This document shows positions 7,583 through 18,500 of a stretch of DNA of 64,000 nucleotides, in pieces. This stretch comes from Fusobacterium naviforme. GTDB lineage: Bacteria > Bacillota > Clostridia > Lachnospirales > Lachnospiraceae. The notes under the pieces were generated by a model that worked only from the letters and a program-made list of their open reading frames with translations, was not told the DNA's origin and ran no database searches. How positions within the stretch are numbered: the first letter of the stretch is position 1; each line of letters starts with the position of its first letter. The stretch covers positions 1-64,000 of the forward strand of contig PYGH01000007.1 of NCBI GenBank assembly GCA_003014445.1, written 5' to 3'. Made by a program: the position numbers and the translations under genes.

Positions 7583-7609
7583 GCGACACAGAGTACGGAG
7601 GCATATCAG

Positions 7610-9004
7610 ATGAGAGAGCGTGCAGAGAGGCGGTTTGTGCTCGTCACAGTGCTGATAGCAGTGTGGATTTTTTCCTGTGCCCTCGGCATCCGCGTCCATG
7701 CGCTTGAAAAGCCGGATGTCGCGGCGGAGGGGGCGGCACTCTACAACGCGACGAGCGGTGAATTTATCTTTGAGAAAAATGCGAACCAGCAGTTTTATCC
7801 CGCGTCGATCACCAAGCTGATGACAGCACTGCTTGTTCTGGAGAACAGCGCGCAGAACGAGACGGTCTGTTTTACGGAGAGTGCGACTGCGCATCTGGAG
7901 TCCGGAGCGGTGAGTCTCGCGCTGAAGAGCGGAGATAAGCTGAGCGTAAAGGATGCGCTCTACGGGTTGCTCTTAAGGTCTGCAAATGAAGTGGCAAATG
8001 GGCTCGCGGAGCACGTCTCAGGCAGTGTGCCCGCCTTTGCGCAGCGCATGAATGCGCGCGCGGCAGAGCTCGGCTGTACGGGGACGCAGTTTCAGAATCC
8101 GAATGGACTGACAGACGCAAAGCATCTGACGACTGCACACGACATGGCACTGATCGCAAAGGCCTGCTTTGAGCGGGCGGATTTCAGGGAGATAGAGCGA
8201 TCAACCGTCTATCACATTCCGGCGACCGCGAATCGTCCGGAGGGAACGACCATTGTTATGGGACATAAGATGATCTCTCCGGGGAGCTCCCTCTACTATC
8301 CCGGGATACTGGGCGGAAAGACTGGTTATACCAGCGCAGCGGGAAATACACTTGTGACCTGCGCGGAGAGGGACGGAGTCCGCCTGATCGCGGTGGTCTT
8401 GAAGAGCCGTTCTACGCATTATAAAGACACGAAGGCCATGCTGGACTATGGCTTTGCACTCTGTCGGGGAGCGCAGCAGCCGCTTCCGGATGCACAGAAC
8501 AGCAGCGAGCGCTCTCCGGAACAGAACGCGGCAGCCGCTGTATTGAGAGAGAGCATCGGGCCGCAGGGCAGTGCGGCAGCTCCCTCTGTACCGGAGTCTG
8601 CTGCGGGAGATGTTTTTGAAGCACAGGAGAGGACTGGAAATGCCATGGTGCAGGCGGCCGGTACAGAGGACAGTGGTCCCGGAGCAGTAACTCCCGGCTG
8701 GCACGAGAAGGAAGGGCGCTGGCGCTACGGAAAGGCCAACGGAGTCTATGCGTGTGACGAGCGGCTGGTAATCGGTGCGTTCGAGTACTGGTTTGATGCG
8801 TCCGGGCTTATGATAACGGGATGGCATCAGGACGCAGCCGGTGCCTGGTATTATCTTCGCCCCAGCTTTGGCGGTATGAAGAAGGACTGCTGGCTTCAGG
8901 ATGGAGGCAAGTGGTATTATCTCGGGGCTGACGGGAGGATGCTCACGGACACCGTGACACCGGATGGCAGCCGGGTTGGCGCAGATGGCGTATGGACGGA
9001 GTAA
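7610..9004 (+). CDS. dacA: D-alanyl-D-alanine carboxypeptidase with C-terminal cell-wall-binding repeats
   Basis: 464 residues. An N-terminal signal segment (about residues 8-28) is followed by a serine DD-peptidase domain of the PBP5 type. All three active-site motifs are present: SITK in YPASITKLMTAL (SxxK), SAN in LRSANEVANG (SxN), and KTG in GGKTGYTSAAG. The enzyme trims the terminal D-Ala from peptidoglycan stem peptides outside the membrane. A low-complexity Ala/Pro linker (about residues 290-360) leads to WHEKEGRWRYGKANG, GLMITGWHQDAAGAWYYL and GGKWYYLGADGRM, which are choline-binding-type repeats. These replace the usual amphipathic membrane anchor, so wall attachment is inferred. The next gene starts 4 bases after its stop. 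Confidence 0.9.
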   Translation: MRERAERRFVLVTVLIAVWIFSCALGIRVHALEKPDVAAEGAALYNATSGEFIFEKNANQQFYPASITKLMTALLVLENSAQNETVCFTESATAHLESGAVSLALKSGDKLSVKDALYGLLLRSANEVANGLAEHVSGSVPAFAQRMNARAAELGCTGTQFQNPNGLTDAKHLTTAHDMALIAKACFERADFREIERSTVYHIPATANRPEGTTIVMGHKMISPGSSLYYPGILGGKTGYTSAAGNTLVTCAERDGVRLIAVVLKSRSTHYKDTKAMLDYGFALCRGAQQPLPDAQNSSERSPEQNAAAAVLRESIGPQGSAAAPSVPESAAGDVFEAQERTGNAMVQAAGTEDSGPGAVTPGWHEKEGRWRYGKANGVYACDERLVIGAFEYWFDASGLMITGWHQDAAGAWYYLRPSFGGMKKDCWLQDGGKWYYLGADGRMLTDTVTPDGSRVGADGVWTE

Positions 9005-9008
9005 AGGG

Positions 9009-9905
9009 ATGCGTATACAGGAAGCAGCGGCACTCGGAGTGCTTGCGGGCGCAGGACTTACGGCAGCATGTTTGAAGCGCTCTGCATGGGAACGGAGCTC
9101 GCTGCGCGTGACGGAGTACACGCTGCACAGCAATAAGCTTCGGGGAGGAGAGCGGGTTTTTGTCTTTCTCTCAGATCTGCATGATGCCTGCTTCGGAGCG
9201 GACAATGCTGCACTGATTCAAAAAATAGAGGATCTCCGGCCGGATGCAGTACTGATCGGCGGAGATATGATGACCGTCAAGAAAACGGCGGAAATCGGGC
9301 TGACGCTCTCACTTGCAAGACGGCTTGCGGAGCGCTGGCCTCTTTTCTATGCAGAGGGGAATCACGAGTCGAGGCTCAACCGGGACCGGGGGCGCTACGG
9401 GGCTCTCTATGATGAGCTTCGCGCGGAGCTCTCCCGCTATGGCGTCTGCTTCCTGCGGGATGAGAGTGTTCATTTCGGAGAGGATATCGAGATCTCAGGT
9501 CTCTTTATCACAGAAAATTATTACAGGCGCTTTCACTGTGATCGGATGAGAGGGGAGTATCTGAGCGCACATCTGGGCGTGGCGTCAGAAGGGCGTTACC
9601 ATATTCTTATGGCTCATTCCCCGCAGTTTTTTGAGGCCTATGCGGCCTGGGGAGCGGATCTCACTCTGGCAGGTCACTTTCATGGCGGGACGATACAGCT
9701 GCCTGGGCAGATTGGTCTTATGACCCCGCAGTTTCAGCTGTTTGAGCGTCGCGTCACAGGACTTCACAGGCTGGGGCATAGCAGCATGATTGTGAGCCCG
9801 GGACTTGGCACTCACAGCATTAGACTGCGAATCAATAATCCGCCGCAGATCGTTGCGGTACATTTAAAGGGTGCGGAGAAAGAATGGCAGAGGAAATTTC
9901 ACTGA
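9009..9905 (+). CDS. Membrane-associated calcineurin-like metallophosphoesterase
   Basis: 298 residues from ATG 9009, placed 7 bases after GGAG (8998-9001); an upstream in-frame start would lie inside dacA. A short hydrophobic N-terminal stretch (AAALGVLAGAGLTAACL) probably anchors it. Metal-binding motifs follow in family order: SDLHDACFG (D-x-H), LIGGDMM (GDxx), EGNHESR (GNHE), then LMAHSPQFF and LAGHFHGGTIQLPGQ (GHxH). This is the YkuE/YaeI-like branch, enzymes that cleave phosphodiesters or pyrophosphates, some on lipids. The substrate is unknown. The C-terminus overlaps scpA by 22 bases. Confidence 0.85.
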   Translation: MRIQEAAALGVLAGAGLTAACLKRSAWERSSLRVTEYTLHSNKLRGGERVFVFLSDLHDACFGADNAALIQKIEDLRPDAVLIGGDMMTVKKTAEIGLTLSLARRLAERWPLFYAEGNHESRLNRDRGRYGALYDELRAELSRYGVCFLRDESVHFGEDIEISGLFITENYYRRFHCDRMRGEYLSAHLGVASEGRYHILMAHSPQFFEAYAAWGADLTLAGHFHGGTIQLPGQIGLMTPQFQLFERRVTGLHRLGHSSMIVSPGLGTHSIRLRINNPPQIVAVHLKGAEKEWQRKFH

Positions 9906-10681
9906 AGCTGGAGAAATTTGAGGGTCCGCTGGATCTTTTGCTCCATCTCATAGAAAAAAATAAAATCAATATTTATGACATTCCCATCGCGGAGATCACA
10001 GACCAGTATATGGAGTATATGGCGGAGCTTGAGAGGGAGAATCTGGAGCTCATGTCCGAATTTCTTCTGATGGCGGCGACTCTCCTTGATATCAAGGCGC
10101 GCATGCTCCTGCCGCGGGAGGTGGATGAAGAAACCGGCGAAGAGCTGGATCCACGCACCGAGCTGGTGGAGCGCCTGCTCGCGCACAAGAAGTACAGACT
10201 GATGGCGGAAGAGCTTGCAGACAGAGAGTTTGAGGCAGCGCAGGTGTTGTACCGTGCACCTTCTATTCCGAAGGAAGTCGCCTGCTGGACCGCTCCCGTA
10301 GATCTGGATGCGCTCTTCAAAGATGTGACGCTCTTGAAGCTCCAGGAGATCTTTGAACAGGTGATGCGGCAGAGAGAGAAGCGAATTGATCCGGAGAGAA
10401 GTCAGTTTGGAACGATCAGGCGGGAGCCAGTCAGCCTGAAGACGCGGGTCGGAAGTCTTATGCGCTATGCAAAAAAGCACAGGCGATTTTCCTTTCGCTG
10501 TCTTTTAAAGAGGGAGAGCACAAAGACAGAGGTGGTTGTTACCTTTCTTGCTGTGTTGGAGCTCATGAAGGTCGGAAGAATCCGGGCAGTGCAGGATGGC
10601 TTCGGGGATGAGATCTCCATTGAGGTGCAGGAAGGAGCCTTTGATGAGGCTCTGGACCTCGACGAGATGGAGGAGCTGTAA
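9884..10681 (+). CDS. scpA: Segregation and condensation protein A
   Basis: 265 residues, the usual length for ScpA, the kleisin of the bacterial SMC complex that compacts and separates chromosomes. The N-terminus has the signature KLEKFEGPLDLLLHLIEKNK and IYDIPIAEITDQYMEYM, which binds the SMC head-proximal coiled coil. A middle stretch LLMAATLLDIKARMLLPRE is typical. The C-terminal winged helix with VVTFLAVLELMKVGRIRAVQ is the part that touches the other SMC head. ScpB follows 62 bases downstream, as expected. Confidence 0.96.
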   Translation: MAEEISLKLEKFEGPLDLLLHLIEKNKINIYDIPIAEITDQYMEYMAELERENLELMSEFLLMAATLLDIKARMLLPREVDEETGEELDPRTELVERLLAHKKYRLMAEELADREFEAAQVLYRAPSIPKEVACWTAPVDLDALFKDVTLLKLQEIFEQVMRQREKRIDPERSQFGTIRREPVSLKTRVGSLMRYAKKHRRFSFRCLLKRESTKTEVVVTFLAVLELMKVGRIRAVQDGFGDEISIEVQEGAFDEALDLDEMEEL

Positions 10682-10743
10682 GCTGGACAAGGAAGAACTC
10701 ATCACGATATAATGGGCAGGAAAAAGAGGGAGGCGCGCGGGAG

Positions 10744-11361
10744 ATGACGACAGAGGAAGCACGGAAGCAGGAGGCTATCGTGGAGGCAGTGCTCTTTACG
10801 ATGGGGAAGTCTGTGGAGAGCAGTGAGCTTGCGGCTGCGCTTCAATGTTCCCAGGAGGAGGCAGAGGAGGCCGTACAGCGTCTGCGCCGTCGCTGCGAGG
10901 AGGAAGAGCGGGGAGTACAGATTCTGAAGCTTGAGGGCAGCTGGCAGATGGCGACGCGCAGAGAGTACTATGATGCGCTGATACGCGTCGCAAAAGCGCC
11001 GAAGAAGCAGGTGTTAAGCCAGGTGGTGCTGGAGACGCTCTCGATTATCGCTTACCGCCAACCCGTGACAAAGACGGAAATATCAAAAATCCGCGGGGTC
11101 TCCTCGGATCATGCGGTCAACCGTCTTGTGGAATACGGGCTGGTATACGAGGCAGGCAGACTGGATGCGCCCGGACGCCCTGCGCTGTTTGCGACGACGG
11201 AGGAATTTTTGCGGCGCTTTGGCGTGGACTCAAAGACAGATCTTCCGGAAGTCACGCCGGATCAGGAGGCGGAGATCGCGGAGGAGGTTCAGAAGGAGCT
11301 GAAGTTTCGTTTTGATGCAGAGGAGGATGCAGGCAGTGGAGCCACGGAAGATAAAGATTAA
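10744..11361 (+). CDS. scpB: Segregation and condensation protein B
   Basis: 205 residues made of two winged-helix domains. Family marks are [17 protein letters not shown] at the N-terminus, [15 protein letters not shown], and the well-conserved [20 protein letters not shown] followed by [16 protein letters not shown] and [16 protein letters not shown]. ScpB dimers bind ScpA and regulate SMC loading. The N-terminal ATG follows GGGAG. The gene overlaps the start of dut. Confidence 0.96.
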   Translation: MTTEEARKQEAIVEAVLFTMGKSVESSELAAALQCSQEEAEEAVQRLRRRCEEEERGVQILKLEGSWQMATRREYYDALIRVAKAPKKQVLSQVVLETLSIIAYRQPVTKTEISKIRGVSSDHAVNRLVEYGLVYEAGRLDAPGRPALFATTEEFLRRFGVDSKTDLPEVTPDQEAEIAEEVQKELKFRFDAEEDAGSGATEDKD

Positions 11362-11776
11362 GTATTTTACGGATGCGATTGAAAAACTGCGATACATTGA
11401 TGGAAAGAGTGACTGGATTGATCTTCGGGCATCCGAGCATATTATTATGAAGCAGGGAGAGTTTCGCCTGATTCCGCTGGGGATTGCGCTGGAGCTCCCG
11501 GAAGGCTGCGAGGCACATATCGTACCCAGAAGCTCCACCTTTAAGAATTTCGGCATTATCCAGGTGAATTCCATGGGCGTCGTCGATGAGAGCTATTGCG
11601 GAGATGGTGATCAGTGGTTTTTCCCTGCCTATGCCCTGAGAGATACAGAAATACAGCCAAATGACAGAATCTGTCAGTTCCGTATCATGGAGCATCAGCC
11701 GGCATTATCCTTTGAGACGGTAGAAAAACTGATGGGAAAGGACCGCGGGGGCTTTGGAAGCACCGGTGTGCAGTGA
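11336..11776 (+). CDS. dut: Deoxyuridine 5'-triphosphate nucleotidohydrolase (dUTPase)
   Basis: 146 residues starting [15 protein letters not shown] at 11336 lies 9 bases after AGGAGG (11321-11326); the in-frame ATG at 11327 touches that site, so it is too close to be used. The family motifs are [24 protein letters not shown] (phosphate binding), [19 protein letters not shown] (uracil pocket and catalytic Asp), RICQFRI and the C-terminal lid DRGGFGSTG. The enzyme makes dUMP and pyrophosphate from dUTP, limiting uracil in DNA. It overlaps scpB by 26 bases and lies in the same operon. Confidence 0.93.
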   Translation: MEPRKIKIKYFTDAIEKLRYIDGKSDWIDLRASEHIIMKQGEFRLIPLGIALELPEGCEAHIVPRSSTFKNFGIIQVNSMGVVDESYCGDGDQWFFPAYALRDTEIQPNDRICQFRIMEHQPALSFETVEKLMGKDRGGFGSTGVQ

Positions 11777-11793
11777 GGTGAGAGTTCGGTTTT

Positions 11794-12687
11794 ATGACGG
11801 AGAAGAAAATGTGGAAACATGAGGGGGGCAGGGTGCTGAAGCAAGGACTCTGCCTTGTGTTGTTTTTCTCCGTGCTGCTGTCCGGCTGCGGAGAGCGCGG
11901 GCGGACAATACGGCAGTACCGGGAGAGCGGGCTTGAGGCGATGGAGCGCGGAGATTACAGCGCGGCGGCAGAGGCCTTTCATCACGCGATGGATTATTAC
12001 GGGACAGCAAAGCAGGAGGGTACGGAGCTGGATATACTTCGTTATCTCGCAGAAGCGGAATTTCGCGGCGGGAATTACGAACAGGCGTCAGACTGCTATC
12101 AGGAGCTGCTGGAGCGGGACGGAAGGCGCCCGGAGTATCTGGATTTAAAGAGCAGCTGCATCGTAAAGGCCGGAGGGGATCTTAAGGAGGCCGGACTTCT
12201 GTATCAGGAGGCAACGGAGCTGCTCTCTTCCAAAAAAAAAGGAATGCCGGAGTATCATCTCTCTGCGCTCTATACTTTGGGAGAGGCGCTTGCGAAAAGC
12301 AGGGATCCCGGGCTCATAGAGGAGGCGGCTGCGTATTATAATGAGGCACAGGTCTCCGGGGGACAGAGTCCGGAGCTCTGCGCGCGCATTGGAAAGCTGT
12401 TTTTTGACTCCGGTGACCCGGAGCGTGCGGAGACATATTTTCAGGAGGGTCTCTCTCTCCTTGAGCAGCAGCTCCCGGAAGTGAAGGAAGCTGACCGGCG
12501 GGAGGAAGCTATGGAGAATCGCAGAGAGCTGCTTTTTAATGTCGCGGTGTGCGCGGAGTATGCGGGAGATTATGCCGGGGCGCTGAAGGGGTTTGAGGAT
12601 ATTGCGGCGGAGTACGGTGAGGATGAGGCGCTGACCCACGAGCTCATATTTCTGAGATCGAGAGTCAGCACAGAAGGAGTGGAGTGA
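11794..12687 (+). CDS. TPR-repeat lipoprotein
   Basis: 297 residues with a lipoprotein signal ending LLSGC (Cys32). The remainder is mostly helical with tetratricopeptide-like units: GLEAMERGDYSAAAEAFHHA, AEAEFRGGNYEQASDCYQEL, GKLFFDSGDPERAETYFQEG and AEYAGDYAGALKGFEDIA, each with the 'G.y..A...f..a' pattern. TPR stacks mediate protein contacts, so it is probably an assembly factor on the outer membrane face of the cytoplasmic membrane. The partner is unknown. It sits between dut and hflX, and its TGA overlaps the hflX ATG. Confidence 0.8.
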   Translation: MTEKKMWKHEGGRVLKQGLCLVLFFSVLLSGCGERGRTIRQYRESGLEAMERGDYSAAAEAFHHAMDYYGTAKQEGTELDILRYLAEAEFRGGNYEQASDCYQELLERDGRRPEYLDLKSSCIVKAGGDLKEAGLLYQEATELLSSKKKGMPEYHLSALYTLGEALAKSRDPGLIEEAAAYYNEAQVSGGQSPELCARIGKLFFDSGDPERAETYFQEGLSLLEQQLPEVKEADRREEAMENRRELLFNVAVCAEYAGDYAGALKGFEDIAAEYGEDEALTHELIFLRSRVSTEGVE

Positions 12688-13955
12688 TGGCGGAATTGGT
12701 CAGTACGGCTGAGGCCGCAGAGCGGGTTCTGGTGATTGCCGTGCGTCGTGCGGAGCAGGACGGGACCGAGGAGTCTCTTAGGGAGCTGGGAGAGCTTCTT
12801 CATACTGCGGGAGCGGAATGCGTCGGCACCATGATACAGAACCGGGACAGAGCGGACAATGCAGGCTACTTTGGAAAGGGAAAGACGGAGGAGCTGAAAC
12901 AGCTCATCTGGGAGACGGAAGCCACAGGCGTTGCGGCGGATGACGAGCTGAGTCCGGCACAGATGAAGAATCTGAAGGATGCGCTGGGGGTCAAGGTGAT
13001 GGATCGCACCATGATCATACTGGATATCTTTGCAAAGCACGCAGTGACCGCGGAGGGAAAGATACAGGTGGAGCTCGCGCAGCTGAAGTACACGGCGGCA
13101 CATCTCGAGGGGCTGCGCTCCTCCCTGTCCCGCCTTGGGGGCGGGATCGGCACGAGGGGACCGGGAGAGCAGAAGCTGGAGCTGGATCGCCGCGTGATTC
13201 ATGAGCGTATCACGCTTTTAAAGGAGCGGCTGCGTGAGATTGAGGGACATAGGAATGTGACCAGAAAAGCGAGGGAGCGCGCAGGCAGCTTTGTCGCGGC
13301 GATCGTCGGCTATACCAACGCGGGGAAATCAACGCTGTTAAATAAGCTGACGGATGCGGGGATACTCGCGGAGGATCAGCTCTTTGCGACTTTGGATCCC
13401 ACGACGAGAAAGCTGAAGCTCGACGGGGGAGAGGAAATACTGCTCACGGACACAGTCGGCTTCATACGCAAGCTCCCGCATCATCTCGTGGAAGCCTTCC
13501 GCTCGACCCTTGAGGAGGCAAAATATGCGGATATCATTCTCCATGTGGTCGATGCCTCAAATCCGGAGGCGGATACACAGATGGCAGTGGTCTATGAGAC
13601 CCTGAAGAGTCTCGATGCGATGGAAAACCGGGAGATCATCACCATATTTAATAAGATGGATCTTGTCGGAGAGAGCGCAATTCTGAGAGATTTCCATGCG
13701 GAGGCGACGGTACGGGTATCCGCGGGGACCGGTGAGGGGCTTCAGGAGCTGAAGCAGCTGCTCAGGGAGAGTCTTAAGCAGAGGAGGAGGTATCTGGAGC
13801 GCCTCTTCTCTTACGCAGATGCCGGGCTCATACAGCAGATACGACAGCGCGGAGAGCTGGTTTCCGAGGAGTACACAGAGGATGGGATTCTTGTAAAGGC
13901 ATATGTCCCGGCGGAGCTCTTCGGGAGATTCGCAGAGAAACAGGCTGAAGAATGA
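12687..13955 (+). CDS. hflX: GTPase HflX
   Basis: 422 residues. The N-terminal HflX domain contains NAGYFGKGKTEEL and ADDELSPAQMKNLKD, followed by VKVMDRTMIILDIFAKHA and the glycine-rich SLSRLGGGIGTRGPGEQKLE. The G domain has GYTNAGKSTLLN (G1), DPTTRKLKL (G2), LTDTVGFIRKLPH (G3) and IFNKMDL (G4). HflX binds the large ribosomal subunit and can split stalled or hibernating ribosomes. The ATG at 12687 is chosen over the GTG immediately before because it overlaps the previous stop (TGATG) and follows AAGGAG at good distance. Confidence 0.95.
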   Translation: MAELVSTAEAAERVLVIAVRRAEQDGTEESLRELGELLHTAGAECVGTMIQNRDRADNAGYFGKGKTEELKQLIWETEATGVAADDELSPAQMKNLKDALGVKVMDRTMIILDIFAKHAVTAEGKIQVELAQLKYTAAHLEGLRSSLSRLGGGIGTRGPGEQKLELDRRVIHERITLLKERLREIEGHRNVTRKARERAGSFVAAIVGYTNAGKSTLLNKLTDAGILAEDQLFATLDPTTRKLKLDGGEEILLTDTVGFIRKLPHHLVEAFRSTLEEAKYADIILHVVDASNPEADTQMAVVYETLKSLDAMENREIITIFNKMDLVGESAILRDFHAEATVRVSAGTGEGLQELKQLLRESLKQRRRYLERLFSYADAGLIQQIRQRGELVSEEYTEDGILVKAYVPAELFGRFAEKQAEE

Positions 13956-14020
13956 GAAAAAGGAAGAAACCGCAGAAAAGCTTCGGGGCAGAGTAAAGCG
14001 GTTTTCGGAGCTGGCGGAGT

Positions 14021-15508
14021 ATGAGAAAATTCAGAAAATTCTATGTTGCGGTGTTGCTGCTTCTTTTGCTTGGGGCCGGAGTTCTTTTTCTGCGGCACAG
14101 GGAAAACTCCGGCTCTGAGCCTGCCGTGACAGCGGGGGAGACCCAGGAGGAGAGCTCTGCCACTGTGGAAGAGAGTGGAACGCAGGAGGATGCGGCGCGC
14201 TGGGTGTATGGTCACCCGGAGGACAAGGGTACAGGGCGTTACAGCCGGCTGGGAAGACGGGGCCAGGCTGTGAGGGCTGAGACGGAAGCCGGGGATGCCG
14301 GGGAAGAAAGAAAAGCGCTGCACGAGGATATGGTATGGATTGCCTCGGATATTCACTACTACTCACCGGAACTTACGGATTACGGAGCTGCGTTCCGGGC
14401 GCGTCTGGACAGAGATGACGGCAAGGATATCACCGACATCGACCGCATTCTGGATCTGTGGATTGAGGAGGTCCTGAGAGAGCGGCCGGGGACGGTGGCG
14501 CTTCTCGGAGATCTCACACTGGACGGAGAATCCGTGAATCACAGAGTGCTGTCAGAGAAGCTGAAGCGTCTGACGGATGACGGCATACGCGTACTGGTGG
14601 TTCCGGGGAACCACGACATCGGCTGTGTGACCTGGGCCTCCACCTATTTTGGGGCGCATCAGGCTCTCACGGAGACGCCGCAGACCGCAGAGGGGTTTCT
14701 GGAGTTCTATCACAGCTTTGGCTACGATCAGGCGTCTGCATCCGATGCGAGTTCTCTGAGCTACGTCTGTAAATTTGATGAAAAGCACTGGTTTCTCATG
14801 CTGGACTCCGTCATCTATGAGCCGGTGAACCGGGTTGTGGGCCGCCTCAAGGATTCCACGCTGCACTGGATGGAGGGGGTGCTGAGAGAGGCGCAGGAGG
14901 AGCATGTTCAGGTTCTGGCCTTTGCACATCACAATCTGATGGATGAATCCCGACTCTACCGCAGCGATTGTACGCTGGAAAACAACAGGGAGGTGATCGC
15001 GCTGCTGGAGCGGTACGGTGTGCCGCTCTGGGGCTCCGGCCACCTGCACCTGCAGCGGCTTCACCAGTATCTTCCGGAGCCTGGGACGGAGCCCGGAAAG
15101 CAGATCACGGAGATCGTCTCAGGCTGCTTCTCCATGTATCCCTTTCCCTATGGTGTGCTGAAGCTCTCGGAGAATGGAGATATGGAGTACCGTCAGCGCA
15201 CAGTGGGGCTTCCGGAGGAGTTGAAACAGACCGGTCTGGAGGAATTCCGGGCGGTTATCACGCGTCAGACAGCAGCCCAGATCCGGGGGCTGCCGGGCTA
15301 TATTATCAACAATATGGCGGACAGCTATGCGGAACTGCTCAGCGCCTACGTGGCCGGAGAGGCAGTGGACGAGCAGGTCTTCCGCTCGGAGCTGGGGTAC
15401 CGCATGATGCTTCGCTACTTGGATGGAAGCGAGGTGCTGAGGCGGGTCGAGTGGATGCTTGCAGACACGAAAAAGGATCAGAGGAGCTGGAGCTATTCTG
15501 CGGAGTGA
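14021..15508 (+). CDS. Secreted or membrane-anchored calcineurin-like phosphoesterase
   Basis: 495 residues. A basic N-terminus (MRKFRKFYVAV) and a leucine-rich segment form a signal anchor, then a Ser/Glu-rich linker of about 80 residues. The phosphoesterase domain starts with WIASDIHYYSPEL (D-x-H), then LLGDLTLDGE (GD), VPGNHDIG (GNHD), LAFAHHNLM and GSGHLHLQRLH (GHxH). A helical C-terminal region follows with GYIINNMADSYAELLSAYV. It likely acts outside the membrane on an unknown phosphate ester. It is not closely similar to the other phosphoesterase at 9009. It precedes addB by 21 bases. Confidence 0.83.
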   Translation: MRKFRKFYVAVLLLLLLGAGVLFLRHRENSGSEPAVTAGETQEESSATVEESGTQEDAARWVYGHPEDKGTGRYSRLGRRGQAVRAETEAGDAGEERKALHEDMVWIASDIHYYSPELTDYGAAFRARLDRDDGKDITDIDRILDLWIEEVLRERPGTVALLGDLTLDGESVNHRVLSEKLKRLTDDGIRVLVVPGNHDIGCVTWASTYFGAHQALTETPQTAEGFLEFYHSFGYDQASASDASSLSYVCKFDEKHWFLMLDSVIYEPVNRVVGRLKDSTLHWMEGVLREAQEEHVQVLAFAHHNLMDESRLYRSDCTLENNREVIALLERYGVPLWGSGHLHLQRLHQYLPEPGTEPGKQITEIVSGCFSMYPFPYGVLKLSENGDMEYRQRTVGLPEELKQTGLEEFRAVITRQTAAQIRGLPGYIINNMADSYAELLSAYVAGEAVDEQVFRSELGYRMMLRYLDGSEVLRRVEWMLADTKKDQRSWSYSAE

Positions 15509-15529
15509 TGCGACAGGAGGGACGCTTTC

Positions 15530-18500
15530 ATGAATTATTCTTTTCTTTTTGGACCGTCTGGAAGCGGAAAGACGAGCTGTGCTTTTCGGGAGATGGCAGA
15601 GGACTCTCTGTCTGCTCCCGGAAAGCGCTTTTTTATTCTGGTTCCGGAGCAGCACGGGATGCTTGAGCAAAAGCGGCTTCTGATGCTGCATCCGCGGCAT
15701 GCCTCGGGCAATGTGGAGGTGATGAGCTTCAACCGCCTCGCATACCGTGTGTTCGCGGAGCTGAATATCCGAAATCCGGAGTTTATGGACGACAGCGGCA
15801 AGGCCATGGTGCTAAGGCGCGTGGCCTCGGAGAGGGCGGGAGCCCTGCTCCTCTGGAGAGACAGAATGAAGAAGGCGGGCTTCACGGAAAATGTAAAGTC
15901 CATGATATCCGAATGCTTTCAGTATGGCGTGCGTCCGGAGGATCTGCGCCGCGCGTCGGAGCAGGGACTTCCGCTTCCGCTCCGCAGAAAGCTTTCAGAT
16001 CTCTCCGTCCTGTATGAGGGATTTCGTCAGTTCATCGAGGGAAAGAGTCTCCCGAAGGAGGAACTGCTTCAGATTTTTGCAGATCACATCGAGGAGAGCA
16101 CGCTGCTCAGGGGAGCCGTGTTTCTTTTCGATGGATTTACCGGCTTCACACCGGTGCAGTATCGTATCATAGAGCGGCTGTTTGCCGTTGCGGAGCGGCT
16201 TCGCTTTGTCGTGACGATCGGGCGAGAGGCGGATCCTTATCACAGAACGGGAGAAGAGGCGCTCTTTCACATGAGCGCAGAGATGACCGCGAGGCTCATT
16301 GATCTCGGCTCGAAAAATGGAGCTGTGCACGATCGAGATGTGGTTTTGAAGACGGCGCTTCGCTTTCCCGAGGGGGGAGCGCTGGATTTTCTGGAGCGGC
16401 ACTTTCTGCGATATGACGGAGAGATTATGCGGGAGAGTCCGGCTGCGATTCGTCTGCTTGCAGCGGCAAACCCGGCGGGAGAGGTGTCGCGCTGTGCGGA
16501 GGAGATTCTGCGACTGGTGAAGCGGGAGGGCTGCCGCTATCGGGACATTGCGGTGGTGGCAGCAGATTTCGAGTCCTATGCCCCGCTGCTTCAGCATGAG
16601 CTTCGGCAGCAGGAGATTCCCTGCTATTTCGACAGACGCTTAAGCGTCGCCGCAAACCCGCTTCCTGAGCTGCTTCGCGCGGCGCTGTCCTGTGTGACGG
16701 AGAGCTTTTCCGGAAGAAGTTTTCTCCGCTTTATGAAGTCCGGGCTTGTGACGGAGGACAGGGAGGGGGCTGCGCTCTGTGACAGCTATATGTCTCTCTG
16801 TGGTATCCGCGGGTTTCAAAAGCTGTCCGCTCCCTGGGAGTATGTACCGCCGTCCATGCGTGAGGAGTCACTGTCGCAGCTGAATGCACTGAAAGATGAG
16901 GTGTTGTCGCTTCTGATTCCCCTGCGGGAGCTCTTTAAGGAGCGGGAGGCCACGGTCGGAGAGCTGGCGCGCTGCCTGCGGGAGCTGATGGAGAAGCTGA
17001 AGGTGCAGGAAAAGCTCGCCGCGATGCACCGGCATTTTGAGGAGACCCAGGACGCAGAGCACGCGAGGGAGTTTCAGGGCGTGTACGATGAGACAGTGCG
17101 CATTCTTCTGGAGATGGAGCTGCTGCTGGGAGAGGAGCGGCTGGGTCGGGAGGATATGAGCGGCGTTCTGGATGCAGGATTGAATGAGATACGCGTGGGA
17201 CAGATTCCCGCCTTTGCAGATCGCGTGGTGGTGGGAGATCTGATGCGCTCCCGCCTCGGAGAGATCCGCTATCTCTTTCTTTTGGGTGCAAATGACGGTG
17301 TGCTGCCGAAGCGGAAGCAGGAGGGGGGCGTGCTGACAGACCGCGAGAGGGAGAGCCTTAAGAGAGCCGGAATACAGCTTGCGCCAACTGCGAGAGAGGA
17401 TCTCGGAATGCAGCGCTACTACCTTTACCGGGTTCTGACTCAGCCTTCCAGAGGACTGTACCTCTCCTTCGCGGCACAGGATAGTGCCGGGCACGCGCAG
17501 AGTCCCTCCGGTATTGTGAATCATATTCAGAGTTTATTTCCGGAGCTTCAGCCTGAGACAGCGCGTGCGGAGGAACCGGAGCTGCTCTCTTCTCTGATGG
17601 CGGAGCGGCGACTGTTAAGAGAACTGCGCGCGCTCCGGGATCGGGAGCCGCAGGGGCGTGAGGAGGAGCTCTGCTTTTTTGAACGTTTCCTGCCGGCCTA
17701 CTGTGAGGAGAAGACGCAGCTTGACAGAGCCGAGACGCTGATCTCTGCCGCCTGTTTTCGCCATGAGGCAGAGCGTCTGGCTCCGGAAGCTGCGCGTGCG
17801 CTGTACGGAGAGCTGATTCAGGGCAGCGTCACAAGAATGGAGGAGTTCTGCCGCTGCCCTTACAGTCATTTTCTGAAGTATGGACTGAAGCTTCGCGAGC
17901 TGCAGAGCTTTTCGATCGAGAGCCAGGATATCGGAACGCTGGTGCATCGGGCGTTTGAGCTAGTGTTTCGGGCTGCCGGAAGGAGCGGCAGCTCTCTTCC
18001 GGAGCTCACGGCAGCAGAGAGAGAGGAGCTGGTAGAGCGCTGCATTGCGGAGGCGCTTTCAGAGGATAGGCGCGGGCTGTACAGGGACAGTGCGAGGAAT
18101 GTGTGGCTTATTCAGAAACTATCAAAGCTTGTGAAGCGGGGCGTCGCAGTGATGACGGCGCAGCTGTCACGCGGGGATTACAGACCGCTTGCGGCAGAGC
18201 TTACATTTTCCGCGGAAAAAAATGCGGCGCTGGAGCAGAGGCTCCCGCAGGGAATCCTGCGTCTCGGCGGCAAGGTGGACCGCGTGGATCTCTGCGAGGA
18301 CGGAGATCGAATCTATGTAAAAATTGTGGATTACAAGACAGGAAAAACGGGCTGGGAACCGTATCGTATTCTGAGCGGCTCACAGCTGCAGCTCCTCATC
18401 TATCTGGATGCCGTGACGGCGCTTCTTTCCGCAGAGCATCCGGAGAAAAGGATTGTTCCGGGCGCACTGTTCTATGCGCCGGTTGCGGACAGCTTCTGCC